From contig NZ_CP006704.1 of NCBI RefSeq assembly GCF_000739375.1, positions 5,456,001 to 5,520,000 on the forward strand: a stretch of 64,000 bases of DNA. The letters are read 5' to 3'. The notes under the pieces were generated by a model. It made no database searches. It was not told where the DNA came from and saw nothing but the letters and a program-made list of their open reading frames with translations. The translations under genes were made by a program, and so were the position numbers. This DNA is from Comamonas testosteroni TK102. GTDB taxonomy: Bacteria > Pseudomonadota > Gammaproteobacteria > Burkholderiales > Burkholderiaceae_C. Every line of letters begins with the position of its first letter. Position 1 is the first letter of the stretch. Below are positions 8,576 to 17,511 of this stretch, piece by piece.

Positions 8576-9505
8576 ATGGGATTTTTCTTAGAGACATTGT
8601 TCGGTGGCCTCATGGTGGGCACGCTGTACGCACTGATCGCCATCGGCTTCGTGCTGATCTTCAAGGCCTCGGGCGTCTTCAACTTTGCGCAAGGAGCCAT
8701 GGTGCTGTTTTCGGCCCTGGCCATGGCGCGCTTTTCGCAGTGGATTCCCGGCTGGCTGGGCATGGAGCCCGGCGTCGTTGGCAACCTGCTGGCCATCGTC
8801 GTCACTCTGACGCTGATGGTGGGCGTGGCCTGGGTGATCGAGCGGCTGGCCCTGCGCCATCTGGTCAATCAGGAGCCCATCACCTTGCTGATGGCCACGC
8901 TGGGCATTGCCTATCTGCTCGACGGCCTGGGCCCCATGGTCTTTGGCAGCGAGGTCTACAAGATTGACGTCGGCATGCCCAAGGACCCCGTCTTCATCAT
9001 GGACAGCCTGTTTCAGGGCGGTGTGATGATCAGCCTGGAAGACCTGTATGCGGCCTGCATCGCCGCCATCCTGGTGATCTGCCTGAGCATCTTCTTTCAG
9101 AAAACCAAGACCGGGCGCGCCCTGCGTGCCGTGGCCGACGATCACCAGGCCGCGCAGTCCATCGGCATTCCGCTGTCGCGCATCTGGGTCATCGTCTGGT
9201 CGGTGGCCGGCGGCGTGGCTCTGGTCGTCGGCATCATCTGGGGCAGCAAGCTGGGCGTTCAGTATTCGCTGTCACTGGTGGCCCTGAAGGCTTTGCCCGT
9301 GGTGATTCTGGGCGGCCTGACCTCGCTGCCCGGCGCCATCATCGGCGGCCTGATCATTGGTGTGGGCGAGAAGCTCTCCGAGGTCTATATCGGCCCCATG
9401 GTGGGCGGCGGCATCGAGACCTGGTTTGCCTATGGTCTGGCCCTTTGCTTCCTGCTGGTACGGCCCCAGGGTCTGTTCGGCGACAAAATCATTGACCGCG
9501 TTTAA
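8576..9505 (+). CDS. Liv-type ABC transporter permease (LivH-like)
   Basis: Inner-membrane permease of 309 residues with about eight hydrophobic segments. It carries the typical LivH opening (GLMVGTLYALIAIGFVLIFK, followed by ASGVFNFAQGAMV) and the cytoplasmic coupling region TGRALRAVADDHQAAQSIGI near residue 180-200. It would pair with the LivM-like protein encoded 17 bases downstream to form the translocation pore. The ribosome-binding site AAGGAGCAGTC precedes the ATG. Confidence 0.95.
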   Translation: MGFFLETLFGGLMVGTLYALIAIGFVLIFKASGVFNFAQGAMVLFSALAMARFSQWIPGWLGMEPGVVGNLLAIVVTLTLMVGVAWVIERLALRHLVNQEPITLLMATLGIAYLLDGLGPMVFGSEVYKIDVGMPKDPVFIMDSLFQGGVMISLEDLYAACIAAILVICLSIFFQKTKTGRALRAVADDHQAAQSIGIPLSRIWVIVWSVAGGVALVVGIIWGSKLGVQYSLSLVALKALPVVILGGLTSLPGAIIGGLIIGVGEKLSEVYIGPMVGGGIETWFAYGLALCFLLVRPQGLFGDKIIDRV

Positions 9506-9522
9506 GGCCGGAGGACTGACAG

Positions 9523-10587
9523 ATGTTTTATCGTGAAAACGGCCAGTTCAAGACCAGCTATGCGGCAGACCAGCAGATCTTCGGCGTCGCCCAGGACCGC
9601 TGGGTCATCTTGCTGATCCTGGCCTTTGCCTTCCTGGCCATCCCCTTCATTGCGAGCGACTACACCTTCCAGGCGATTCTGATTCCCTTTGTCATCATGT
9701 CGCTGGCGGCGCTGGGTCTCAACATCCTCGTCGGCTACTGCGGCCAGATTTCACTGGGCACGGCCGCCTTCATGGCAGTGGGAGCCTATGCGGCCTACAA
9801 CCTCCAGGCCCGCATCGAAGGCATGCCCTTGCTAGTGGCGCTGATAGGCGGCGGCCTGGTGGCCATGGTGTTCGGCGTGGTGTTCGGCCTGCCCAGCCTG
9901 CGCATTCGCGGCCTGTATCTGGCCGTGGCCACGCTGGCCGCCCAGTTCTTTGTGGACTGGCTGGCGACCCGTGCGGCCTGGGTGACGAACAACTCCTCGT
10001 CCGGCTCCGTCAGCGCCAAGCCGCTGGCCATTCTGGGCTGGGCCATCGACACGCCCATGGAGAAGTACCTGCTCTGCCTGGCAATCCTGTGCCTGCTCGG
10101 CCTGGCCGCCAAGAATCTGGTGCGCAGCTCGGTAGGGCGTGAATGGATGGCCATGCGCGACATGGATGTGGCGGCTGCCGTGATCGGCATCCGCCCCACC
10201 TACGCCAAGCTCTCGGCCTTTGCTGTGAGCAGCTTCATCGTCGGTGTGGCCGGTGCGCTCTGGGGCTTTGTCCACCTAGGTGCCTGGGAACCCGCAGCCT
10301 TCAGCCTGGATCGTTCGCTGCAGCTGCTGTTCATGATCATCATCGGTGGCCTGGGCTCTGTGGTGGGCAGCATCTTCGGCGCCGCCTTCTTCGTGCTGCT
10401 GCCCCTGCTGCTCAACCAGGTGCCCCACTGGCTGGGTCTGCCGCTGTCCACGGCCACGGCAACCTATCTCGAGCACATGATTTTTGGTGCGCTCATCGTG
10501 TTCTTCCTGATTGTGGAACCCCACGGATTGGCCAAGCTCTGGGCCACGGCCCGTCAGAAGCTGCGTGTCTGGCCGTTCCCGCATTGA
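9523..10587 (+). CDS. Liv-type ABC transporter permease (LivM-like)
   Basis: Second inner-membrane permease subunit, 354 residues, about nine hydrophobic segments. It has the LivM landmark GYCGQISLGTAAFMAVGAYA near residue 72-91 and GREWMAMRDMDVAAAVIGI near 205-223, the EAA-like coupling loop that contacts the ATPases. The start is preceded by CCGGAGGACTGACAG. A 166-base gap follows before the binding-protein gene, so that gene may have its own promoter as well as readthrough. Confidence 0.95.
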   Translation: MFYRENGQFKTSYAADQQIFGVAQDRWVILLILAFAFLAIPFIASDYTFQAILIPFVIMSLAALGLNILVGYCGQISLGTAAFMAVGAYAAYNLQARIEGMPLLVALIGGGLVAMVFGVVFGLPSLRIRGLYLAVATLAAQFFVDWLATRAAWVTNNSSSGSVSAKPLAILGWAIDTPMEKYLLCLAILCLLGLAAKNLVRSSVGREWMAMRDMDVAAAVIGIRPTYAKLSAFAVSSFIVGVAGALWGFVHLGAWEPAAFSLDRSLQLLFMIIIGGLGSVVGSIFGAAFFVLLPLLLNQVPHWLGLPLSTATATYLEHMIFGALIVFFLIVEPHGLAKLWATARQKLRVWPFPH

Positions 10588-10753
10588 GCATGAAACATCT
10601 GCTGAAACGCTGCGAGCCGGCACCCTTGTTCGATGCCGCGCAGCGAGTCATGCAGGTTCATGGACCGTTGAGCTACCTCAGTATTCTTTTCTTCAAGACA
10701 CCGCAGAGTGCCTGCAACCGGGACAGCGTCCCATAAACCCAAGGAGACAGTCG

Positions 10754-12070
10754 ATGATGTTCAAGAAAGTTGCGATTGCTGCCGCTGCTGTTGCTGCAGG
10801 CATGGGAGCCTTGATGGCTTCGCCGGCCGTTCAGGCTCAGGAGCAGTTTGTGCCCCTGCTGGTGTATCGCACAGGGCAGTTCGCGCCCCTGGGCATTCCA
10901 TGGGCGGACGGCAAGCAGGATTACCTCAAGCTGGTCAACGCCAAGGGCGGCATCAATGGCGTGAAGATCAAGTTCGAGGAATGCGAAACCGCCTACGACA
11001 CGGCCAAGGGCGTGGAATGCTACGAGCGCCTGAAGAACAAGGACGGCGGTGCCTCCGGCTTTGACACCCAGTCCACCGGCATCACCTTTGCCGTGACCGA
11101 CAAGGCCCCTGGGGACAAGGTGCCGGTGGTCACTCCGGGCTATGGCCTGTCCCAGTCCGTGGACGGCAAGGTCTTCGAGTGGAACTTCCCGCTGCTGGGC
11201 AACTACTGGACCGCCGCCGACTCCATCGTGCAGGACATCCTGAAGAAGGAAAAAGGCAGCCTCAAGGGCAAGAAGATTGCCCTCGTCTATCACGACTCGC
11301 CTTACGGCAAGGAACCCATTCCGCTGCTGGAAAAGCGCGCTGCCAAGGACGGCTTTGAGCTGATCAAGCTGCCCGTGACCGCGCCCGGTGTGGAGCAGAA
11401 ATCCACCTGGCTGCAGATTCGCCAGAACCGTCCCGACTATGTGCTGCTATGGTCGGCTGGCGTAATGACGCCCACAGCCGTGCGTGAGGCACAGGCCACG
11501 GGCTACCCGCGCGAGAAGATGTATGCCGTGTGGTGGGGTGGCTCCGACCATGACGTCAAGGACATCGGTGCCGGCGCCAAGGGCTACAACACGGTGACCA
11601 TCCACAACACGGCCGAAAGCGACAAGGTGCATGGCGACATCAAGTCCATGCTCTACGACAAGGGCCAGGGCACTGCCAAGGACGCCAAGGAGCTGGGTCA
11701 GCTGGCACATACCCGCGGCATGGTGATCTCCATGCTGCAGGTCGAAGCCATCCGCACCGCACAGGAGAAGTTCGGCAAGGGCAAGGTCATGACACCCGAG
11801 CAGGTGCGCTGGGGCCTGGAGAACCTGAACATGACGCAGGAGCGCCTGAACGAGCTGGGCTTCGGCAAGATCATCCGCCCCTTCAAGACCAGCTGCGAAA
11901 ACCACCTGGGCGCCGACTGGGCGCGTATTGCCACCTGGGACGGCGCCAAGTTCAAGGTGACTTCCGACTGGTACCAGGCCGACAAGTCCATGGTCGATCC
12001 GCTCTACAAGGAATTCGCGGACAAGTACGCCAAGGAAAAGAACGTCAAGGTAAGGACCTGCACTCCCTGA
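10754..12070 (+). CDS. Liv-type ABC transporter substrate-binding protein
   Basis: Periplasmic binding protein, 438 residues from the ATG at 10754 (an ATG follows immediately at 10757). AAGGAGACAGTCG upstream fits as ribosome-binding site and supports this start over a longer in-frame extension. An N-terminal signal peptide with a long Ala-rich core ends at about Ala28 (VQA). The mature protein opens FVPLLVYRTGQFAPLGIPWA and has the two-lobe Peripla_BP_6 layout, with Cys pairs (FEECETAYDTAKGVECYE, and the C-terminal region). It belongs with the surrounding livGHMF-like genes and should set substrate specificity. Confidence 0.93.
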   Translation: MMFKKVAIAAAAVAAGMGALMASPAVQAQEQFVPLLVYRTGQFAPLGIPWADGKQDYLKLVNAKGGINGVKIKFEECETAYDTAKGVECYERLKNKDGGASGFDTQSTGITFAVTDKAPGDKVPVVTPGYGLSQSVDGKVFEWNFPLLGNYWTAADSIVQDILKKEKGSLKGKKIALVYHDSPYGKEPIPLLEKRAAKDGFELIKLPVTAPGVEQKSTWLQIRQNRPDYVLLWSAGVMTPTAVREAQATGYPREKMYAVWWGGSDHDVKDIGAGAKGYNTVTIHNTAESDKVHGDIKSMLYDKGQGTAKDAKELGQLAHTRGMVISMLQVEAIRTAQEKFGKGKVMTPEQVRWGLENLNMTQERLNELGFGKIIRPFKTSCENHLGADWARIATWDGAKFKVTSDWYQADKSMVDPLYKEFADKYAKEKNVKVRTCTP

Positions 12071-12082
12071 GGTGCTTCGCGC

Positions 12083-12165
12083 CCCCCCCCACTGGCGCCT
12101 AGCGCCTGAGGGGGAGACATCCCCGCTGCGAGGCAAGCGGCCGGCATCGGCCCCTGCTTGATGTC
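12083..12165. repeat. GC-rich repeat family B, copy 2, with C-tract
   Basis: Right after the binding-protein stop comes an uninterrupted C run, then TGGCGCCTAGCGCCTGAGGGGG, here described as GGCGC/GCGCC arms around TA followed by a G run, and further GC-rich sequence. It resembles the block at 2602 and may double as a transcription attenuator inside the transporter operon. Confidence 0.45.
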
Positions 12166-12194
12166 TCTGACCAAGGCTCGTCTCGCCGCAACCG

Positions 12195-12258
12195 GATTGA
12201 CAAAAATCAGCCTCAATCGCTTACCTAAAAAGCGTTTACAGCTATCTATTTTGAGTTA
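12195..12258. repeat. Interspersed repeat family A, copy 3
   Basis: Read on the minus strand, TCAAAATAGATAGCTG is followed by TAAACGCTTTTTAGGTAAGCG and then ATTGAGGCTGATTTTTGTCAA (given in pieces). It is the most complete copy of family A in the window, with AACGCTT / AAGCG arms. It lies in the 200-base gap immediately before the livF-like gene. Confidence 0.65.
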
Positions 12259-12270
12259 CCAGGTGACCGC

Positions 12271-13110
12271 ATGACCGACAACGCGCACACAGTTTCCACT
12301 TCCCCTCAGGCCACGCCCCTGGTGGAAGTCAATGGCATCGAGGTCATCTACAACCATGTGATCCTGGTGCTCAAGGGCGTCTCTCTGCAAGTGCCGCACC
12401 AGAGCATCGTGGCCCTGCTGGGCGGCAATGGCGCGGGCAAGACCACCACGCTGCGTGCCATCTCCAATCTGCTCAAGGGTGAACGCGGTGAAGTCACCAA
12501 GGGCGGCATCACACTGGAGGGCGAGCAGATCGCCAACCTCTCGCCGGCCGAACTCGTCAAGCGTGGCGTGGTACAGGTCATGGAAGGGCGCCACTGCTTT
12601 GCCCACCTGACGATCGAGGAGAACCTGCTCACGGGCAGCTACACGCGCACCGACAAGGGCGAGATTGCCGCCAATCTGGAGAAGGTCTACAACTACTTCC
12701 CGCGCCTCAAGACCCGGCGCACAAGCCAGGCGGCCTACACCTCGGGCGGCGAGCAGCAGATGTGCGCCATCGGCCGCGCGCTGATGAGCAACCCGCGCAT
12801 GGTGCTGCTCGACGAGCCCTCCATGGGCCTGGCTCCGCAGATCGTGGATGAGGTGTTCCACATCGTCAAAGACCTCAACAGCAAGGAAAAAGTCACCTTC
12901 CTGCTGGCCGAACAGAACACCAACATGGCGCTCAAGTACGCCGACTACGGCTACATCATGGAGAGCGGACGCATCGTCATGGACGGCTCCGCCAAGGATC
13001 TCGCCAGCAACGAGGACGTCAAGGAGTTCTACCTGGGTGTGGGCGGCGGTGAGCGCAAGAGCTTCAAGGACGTGAAAAGCTACAAGCGCCGCAAGCGCTG
13101 GCTGGCCTGA
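12271..13110 (+). CDS. Liv-type ABC transporter ATP-binding protein (LivF-like)
   Basis: Second ATPase of the Liv-type importer, 279 residues. Walker A GGNGAGKTT is at 51-59, the signature SGGEQQMCAIGRAL begins near 158, and Walker B MVLLDEPSMGLAP near 177. The C-terminus has a basic tail (KRRKRWLA), longer than usual for LivF. The start is preceded by CCAGGTGACCGC. A family A repeat and a GC-rich repeat separate it from the binding-protein gene, so its expression may be partly uncoupled. Confidence 0.94.
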   Translation: MTDNAHTVSTSPQATPLVEVNGIEVIYNHVILVLKGVSLQVPHQSIVALLGGNGAGKTTTLRAISNLLKGERGEVTKGGITLEGEQIANLSPAELVKRGVVQVMEGRHCFAHLTIEENLLTGSYTRTDKGEIAANLEKVYNYFPRLKTRRTSQAAYTSGGEQQMCAIGRALMSNPRMVLLDEPSMGLAPQIVDEVFHIVKDLNSKEKVTFLLAEQNTNMALKYADYGYIMESGRIVMDGSAKDLASNEDVKEFYLGVGGGERKSFKDVKSYKRRKRWLA

Positions 13111-13249
13111 AAAACCCCGCCCGAGGGGACGGCAAGCTCGCTGCAAGGCGACAGGGCCGCCCAGGCTCTTGCTCCTTGCCTCTTCCATGGATTTCGCCAG
13201 TTTCAAAGGCTACACCCCTACCGCTTGAATTTTCCCTACAGGATTTGCC

Positions 13250-14497
13250 ATGAGTGACTTCTACGACTCCCTGGAAATTCGCAGCCCTGATGAGCGCGAA
13301 GCGACATTGATGGCTGCATTGCCCGCGCAGATTGCCCATGCCCAGCAGCGCTCGGCTGCGTTTGCCGAGATCCTCAAGGGCGTGGATGCGACAAGCATCA
13401 CCAACCGCAGCACACTGGCCCAGCTGCCCGTCACCCGCAAGGGCGAACTGCTGGAACGCCAGGCTGCACTGCGCCCGCGCCAGATCTTCGGAGGCTTCAA
13501 TGCCATTGGCCTGGGCCACGACATGCCCAGACTGTTTGCCAGCCCCGGCCCCATCTACGAACCCGAAAGCCGTCGCGCCGATTACTGGCGCATGGCCCGT
13601 TCCATGTACGCTGCAGGCTTTCGATCGGGCGAGCTGGTGCACAACTGCTTCAGCTATCACTTTGTGCCCGCAGGCTCGATGATGGAAACCGGAGCCCAAG
13701 CCCTGGGCTGCACGGTGTTTGCGGGCGGCACGGGCCAGACCGAGCAGCAGGTCCAGGCCATGGCCGATCTGCGACCAGCCGCCTATGTCGGCACGCCCAG
13801 CTTTCTGAAAATCATTGTGGAAAAAGCCCAGGAGATGGGCGTGGCGCTGCCCAGCCTGACCAAGGCCATGGTCAGCGGCGAAGCCTTCCCGCCCTCGCTC
13901 AGCCAATGGATGCGCGAACATGGCATCGATGCCTACCAGAGCTATGGCACGGCCGATCTGGGCCTGATTGCCTATGAAACCAGCGCCCGCGAAGGCCTGG
14001 TGCTGGACGAAGGCGTGATCGTGGAGATCGTGCGTCCAGGCACCGGCGACCCCGTGGCCGAAGGCGAGGTGGGGGAGCTGGTCATCACCACGCTCAACCC
14101 CGACTACCCGCTGATCCGCTTCGGCACGGGCGACCTCTCGGCCTATCTGCCGGGAACCTGCCCTACGGGCCGCACCAATGCCCGCATCAGGGGCTGGATG
14201 GGCCGCGCCGATCAGACCACCAAGGTACGTGGCATGTTCGTGCATGCCAAGCAGGTGGCCGAGGTCGTCAAGCGCTTCCCGCAGATCGCCAGGGCCAGAC
14301 TGGTGGTGACGGGCGAGATGGCCAACGACCAGATGCAGCTGCTCGTGGAAACCACGGAGACCTCGCCGGGTTTTGCCTTGCAAGTGATCGATGCCTTGCG
14401 CGAGGTCACCAAGCTGCGCGGCGAGGTACAGATGGTGGCCCCCGGCAGCCTGCCCAACGACGGCAAGGTGATCGAGGACGCGCGCTCCTATCAATGA
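13250..14497 (+). CDS. Phenylacetate-CoA ligase-like adenylate-forming enzyme
   Basis: A 415-residue PaaK-like member of the adenylate-forming superfamily. It has the PaaK-type core YQSYGTADLGLIAYE near residue 228, GELVITTLNPDYPLIRFGTGD near 281-301 (here described as a segment) and a C-terminal ACT-like AMP-binding lid. Family members activate aryl acids such as phenylacetate with ATP and CoA. The other paa genes are absent nearby, so phenylacetate itself is not implied. It closes the Liv-type cluster 139 bases after livF, making two CoA ligases around one transporter. The RBS AGGATTTGCC precedes the ATG. Confidence 0.85.
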   Translation: MSDFYDSLEIRSPDEREATLMAALPAQIAHAQQRSAAFAEILKGVDATSITNRSTLAQLPVTRKGELLERQAALRPRQIFGGFNAIGLGHDMPRLFASPGPIYEPESRRADYWRMARSMYAAGFRSGELVHNCFSYHFVPAGSMMETGAQALGCTVFAGGTGQTEQQVQAMADLRPAAYVGTPSFLKIIVEKAQEMGVALPSLTKAMVSGEAFPPSLSQWMREHGIDAYQSYGTADLGLIAYETSAREGLVLDEGVIVEIVRPGTGDPVAEGEVGELVITTLNPDYPLIRFGTGDLSAYLPGTCPTGRTNARIRGWMGRADQTTKVRGMFVHAKQVAEVVKRFPQIARARLVVTGEMANDQMQLLVETTETSPGFALQVIDALREVTKLRGEVQMVAPGSLPNDGKVIEDARSYQ

Positions 14498-14768
14498 AGC
14501 TCCGCAGGCTGCTGACAGCCGGCTCTGCGGCCGTCAGGCTTTGGTGCGACGGCTACGGCTTGATGCAAACTCCGCCGCAGCTGTCGCCAATTCGCGACAC
14601 CTCACCGGCTTGCTTTAGCGCAAATGCAATGTGATCCCCGGCCCCATCAAGGGATAACACTTAGAAAATAACAAAAACCCCACAGATTAGCGCTCCCTAG
14701 AATCCGGCTTTACGTCACGACAAGCCAACCGTCCTGGTCTGCTTGCACATTATTTTTAGGGAGACACT

Positions 14769-15758
14769 GTGAAAACTATTTTCAAGATCGCCACCATCGC
14801 TCTGGCCGCCACCGCCGCCATCAGCAGCCATGCCGACAGCTACCCAGCAGCTGGCAAGACGATCACGATCATCGTGCCTTTCACGGCAGGCGGCCCCACC
14901 GACAAGGTGGCACGCGACCTCGCTGAATCCATGCGCAAACAGCTGAACAACGCCACCATCGTCATCGACAACGCCGACGGTGCCGGCAGCACGATTGGCA
15001 CGGCCAAGGCCGCACGGGCACGCAACGACGGCTACACGCTGCTGCTGACGCATATCGGCATGTCCACCATCCCGACGCTGTACCGCAAGCTGTCCTTCAA
15101 CGTGCTCAACGACTTCGAGTACGCCGGCATCATCAACGATGTGCCCATGACACTGATCGGCCGCCCCACCCTGCCTGCCAAGAACTTCGCCGAAGTCAAG
15201 GACTGGGTCAGCAAGAACCAGGGCAAGGTGAATCTGGCCAACGCCGGCGTGGGCTCCGCCTCGCACCTGTGCGGCCTGATGTTCCAGGCCTCGCTGCAGC
15301 AGGATATGACGCCTGTGCCCTACAAGGGTGCGGCTCCTGCGATTGCCGACCTGATGGGCAACCAGGTGGACCTGCTGTGCGACCAGACCACCAACACCAC
15401 TTCGCAGATTGCCGCCAAGAAGGTTCAGGCCTATGCCGTGACCACGGCCAAGCCGCTGACCACGCCTGCACTCAAGGACCTGCCTACACTGCAGTCCCTG
15501 GGCCTGAAGGACTTCAACGTGACCATCTGGCACGGTCTGTACGCTCCCAAAGGCACGCCTGCCGATGTGGTGCAGAAGATCAACGAAGCCATGAAGGCTT
15601 CGCTCAAGGACCCCGAGTTCATCAAGCGCCAGGAAGCCCTGGGTGCCGTGATTGCCACGGATGACCGCACCAGCCCTGCCGGCCACAAGAAGTTTGTGGA
15701 ATCCGAAATCGCCAAGTGGGGCAAGGTCATCAAGGCCGCCGGCATCTACGCCGACTGA
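14769..15758 (+). CDS. Bug-family (TctC) solute-binding protein
   Basis: Periplasmic binding protein of the Bordetella uptake gene family, 329 residues, with a signal peptide ending near residue 22 (SSHA). The start is GTG at 14769, supported by AGGGAGACACT. Typical motifs are visible: KTITIIVPFTAGGPTDKVAR at the mature N-terminus, GAGSTIGTAKAAR near 75, and NQVDLLCDQTTNT near 200. Such proteins bind carboxylates or related small acids and feed TctAB-type transporters, but no tctA or tctB is present here. It may serve the upstream acid-activation cluster or act in sensing. A strong terminator follows. Confidence 0.92.
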   Translation: MKTIFKIATIALAATAAISSHADSYPAAGKTITIIVPFTAGGPTDKVARDLAESMRKQLNNATIVIDNADGAGSTIGTAKAARARNDGYTLLLTHIGMSTIPTLYRKLSFNVLNDFEYAGIINDVPMTLIGRPTLPAKNFAEVKDWVSKNQGKVNLANAGVGSASHLCGLMFQASLQQDMTPVPYKGAAPAIADLMGNQVDLLCDQTTNTTSQIAAKKVQAYAVTTAKPLTTPALKDLPTLQSLGLKDFNVTIWHGLYAPKGTPADVVQKINEAMKASLKDPEFIKRQEALGAVIATDDRTSPAGHKKFVESEIAKWGKVIKAAGIYAD

Positions 15759-15773
15759 TAGGGCGCAAGCTCG

Positions 15774-15807
15774 TCAAAAAAAGCCTGCATCTGCAGGCTT
15801 TTTTTGT
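15774..15807. terminator. Bidirectional rho-independent terminator
   Basis: The stem AAGCCTGCA / TGCAGGCTT (15781-15789 with 15792-15800) has a two-base loop, an A-run on the left and seven Ts on the right. It sits between convergent genes (Bug protein on +, DUF1840 gene on -). Confidence 0.9.
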
Positions 15808-15832
15808 TGGGGTGGCCAGAAGGTGGCGGGAC

Positions 15833-16153
15833 TTACCAGGTCACTTCCTTGCCATCGGCCGCGCTGCGCCTGAGCATGTCGACGAAAGGCACGATGCGCT
15901 GGCCCAGGGCCACGCTGTCCTGGCTCGCAGGCGCCGCATCCTCGTCCTGCGCGTCGTCTTCCGGCTGCTTGCGCCTGGCGGCCTCTTCGGCGGCAGCAGC
16001 CTCCAGCGCGGCAATGGCGGCCGGAATCTGCTCCACGGTGATGATGCCGTGCACCTCGTCGGGCGACTTGCCGATGATTTCCAGCAGCTTGCGGCCGTTG
16101 GCGTCCAGCATGATGAGGTCTGCCGTGGCACGCGATTTGAATTTGTAGGGCAT
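15833..16153 (-). CDS. DUF1840 family protein
   Basis: Small protein of 106 residues starting MPYKFKSRATADLIMLDANG, which matches the DUF1840 family found mainly in beta-proteobacteria. Function is unknown. The N-terminal half is a compact mixed alpha/beta region. The middle is Glu/Ala-rich and probably helical, and an acidic linker leads to a short C-terminal helix. The start at 16153 is chosen for its AAGGAACCGCTC ribosome-binding site rather than an upstream in-frame start. It lies 11 bases downstream of the cyclopropane fatty acid synthase gene and is probably co-transcribed. Confidence 0.85.
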   Translation of the reverse strand: MPYKFKSRATADLIMLDANGRKLLEIIGKSPDEVHGIITVEQIPAAIAALEAAAAEEAARRKQPEDDAQDEDAAPASQDSVALGQRIVPFVDMLRRSAADGKEVTW

Positions 16154-16164
16154 GAGCGGTTCCT

Positions 16165-17436
16165 TCAACGGTAGATGTATTCGCGGTTAAAAGGATAGCC
16201 GCTCTGCGCACCGGTCATCGCGCCGCTGCGCAGATCGCCATCGGGTTTGCAGCACAGCATCTGATGCAGCGCAATCCAGCCATGCTCAAACCCCATGGCC
16301 GACCCCGCCAGATAGAGGCGGTAGGCCCGCAGCGCCTTGACGGCTTTCTCCTCATCATACTGGGCCTGCAAAAGTGCCTGTGCCTCGCCCAGCCGGGCCT
16401 CCAGCGCATCCGACCAGGCCCAGAGCGTGCGCGCATAGTGCGGGCGCAGGTTCTCGGTGTCCACCATCTCCAGCCCGCTGGCAGCCAGGTCATGCAGCAC
16501 GCGACTGACATGCATGAGCTCGCCACCGGGAAAGATGTAGCGGTTGATGAACTCGCCCATGCCGGCGCCCAGCTCCACATTGCTGACCCCGCCCGCCGTG
16601 ATGCCATGGACCAGGGCCAGTCCGCCGGGCCTGAGCATGGAGTAAATGGTGTCGAAGTATTCCTGCAGATTGGCGCTGCCCACATGTTCGAACATGCCGA
16701 CCGAGCCGATCTTGTCGAACGGCTCCACATCACCCATCTGCCGGTAGTCGCGCAGCTCGACCTGAACCTTGCCCTGCAGACCCTTCTCGGCGATCAGGCG
16801 TTGCACATGATCGAACTGGTTGCGCGACAGCGTGATGCCATGGGCCTGAACATCGTAATGCTCTGCCGCCCAGAAGATCAGTCCGCCCCATCCGGAGCCG
16901 ATGTCCCAGAAGCGCTCGCCAGGCTGAAGCTTGAGCTTTTTGCAGATGTGATCGAGCTTGGCTTCCTGCGCCTGGGCCAGACTCATGCCCCGCTCCCTGT
17001 AATAGGCACAGGAATAGACGCGGCGCGGATCCAGCCACAGCGCGTAGAAGTCGTCGGAGAGATCGTAGTGAAACTGAATCTGCTCGGCATCGCGCGTCAG
17101 CGTGTGCATGGCCAGTGACCTGGCCTTGGAAACCGTCTGTCCCAGCCATGAGGGCGCATGGCTGACCGGATCGCCGCGCAGCAGCCCGGCCGCAGCAGCC
17201 ATGATGTCGCGGGAGCTGCCCTTGACCTCCACCCACCCCTCGACGATGGCCGAGCCGATCGAGCCGATCTGGCCGTCCAGCAGCGCCGCCAGGGCCTTGG
17301 GGGAGCGGAAAATGAGCTGCACCGCACTGTGTTCAGTCCCGATGCGCTCGCCCGATGGAAGTTCTACCGATGCCGTCACAGGAAGTCTTGCTAGCAGCGG
17401 CTCCAATGTGCTCAACAGGTTTTTCATGAAAACCAT
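16165..17436 (-). CDS. cfa: Cyclopropane-fatty-acyl-phospholipid synthase
   Basis: SAM-dependent methyltransferase that adds a methylene bridge to unsaturated acyl chains of membrane phospholipids; 423 residues, close to family length. The SAM-binding loop FWDIGSGWGGLIFWAAEHY lies near residue 175-193. Further conserved segments are VGMFEHVGSANLQEYFDTI near 245 and CAYYRERGMSLAQAQEAKLD near 140. An N-terminal lipid-binding-type domain precedes the methyltransferase fold. ATG 17436 and ATG 17427 are both possible starts. It is followed closely by the DUF1840 gene and preceded by the membrane-anchored unknown gene, all on the minus strand. Confidence 0.94.
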   Translation of the reverse strand: MVFMKNLLSTLEPLLARLPVTASVELPSGERIGTEHSAVQLIFRSPKALAALLDGQIGSIGSAIVEGWVEVKGSSRDIMAAAAGLLRGDPVSHAPSWLGQTVSKARSLAMHTLTRDAEQIQFHYDLSDDFYALWLDPRRVYSCAYYRERGMSLAQAQEAKLDHICKKLKLQPGERFWDIGSGWGGLIFWAAEHYDVQAHGITLSRNQFDHVQRLIAEKGLQGKVQVELRDYRQMGDVEPFDKIGSVGMFEHVGSANLQEYFDTIYSMLRPGGLALVHGITAGGVSNVELGAGMGEFINRYIFPGGELMHVSRVLHDLAASGLEMVDTENLRPHYARTLWAWSDALEARLGEAQALLQAQYDEEKAVKALRAYRLYLAGSAMGFEHGWIALHQMLCCKPDGDLRSGAMTGAQSGYPFNREYIYR

Positions 17437-17511
17437 TGTTCACATCGACTATGGCAGGGTCAAGACGGGAAACTTCTCCAAACCCCGAACGGCCCTGGGT
17501 CTGACAAGACC

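Noticed and set aside
10511-10753. Upstream extension of the Liv binding protein
   Set aside because: It overlaps the livM end and lacks a signal peptide; the ATG at 10754 has a good ribosome-binding site and signal sequence.
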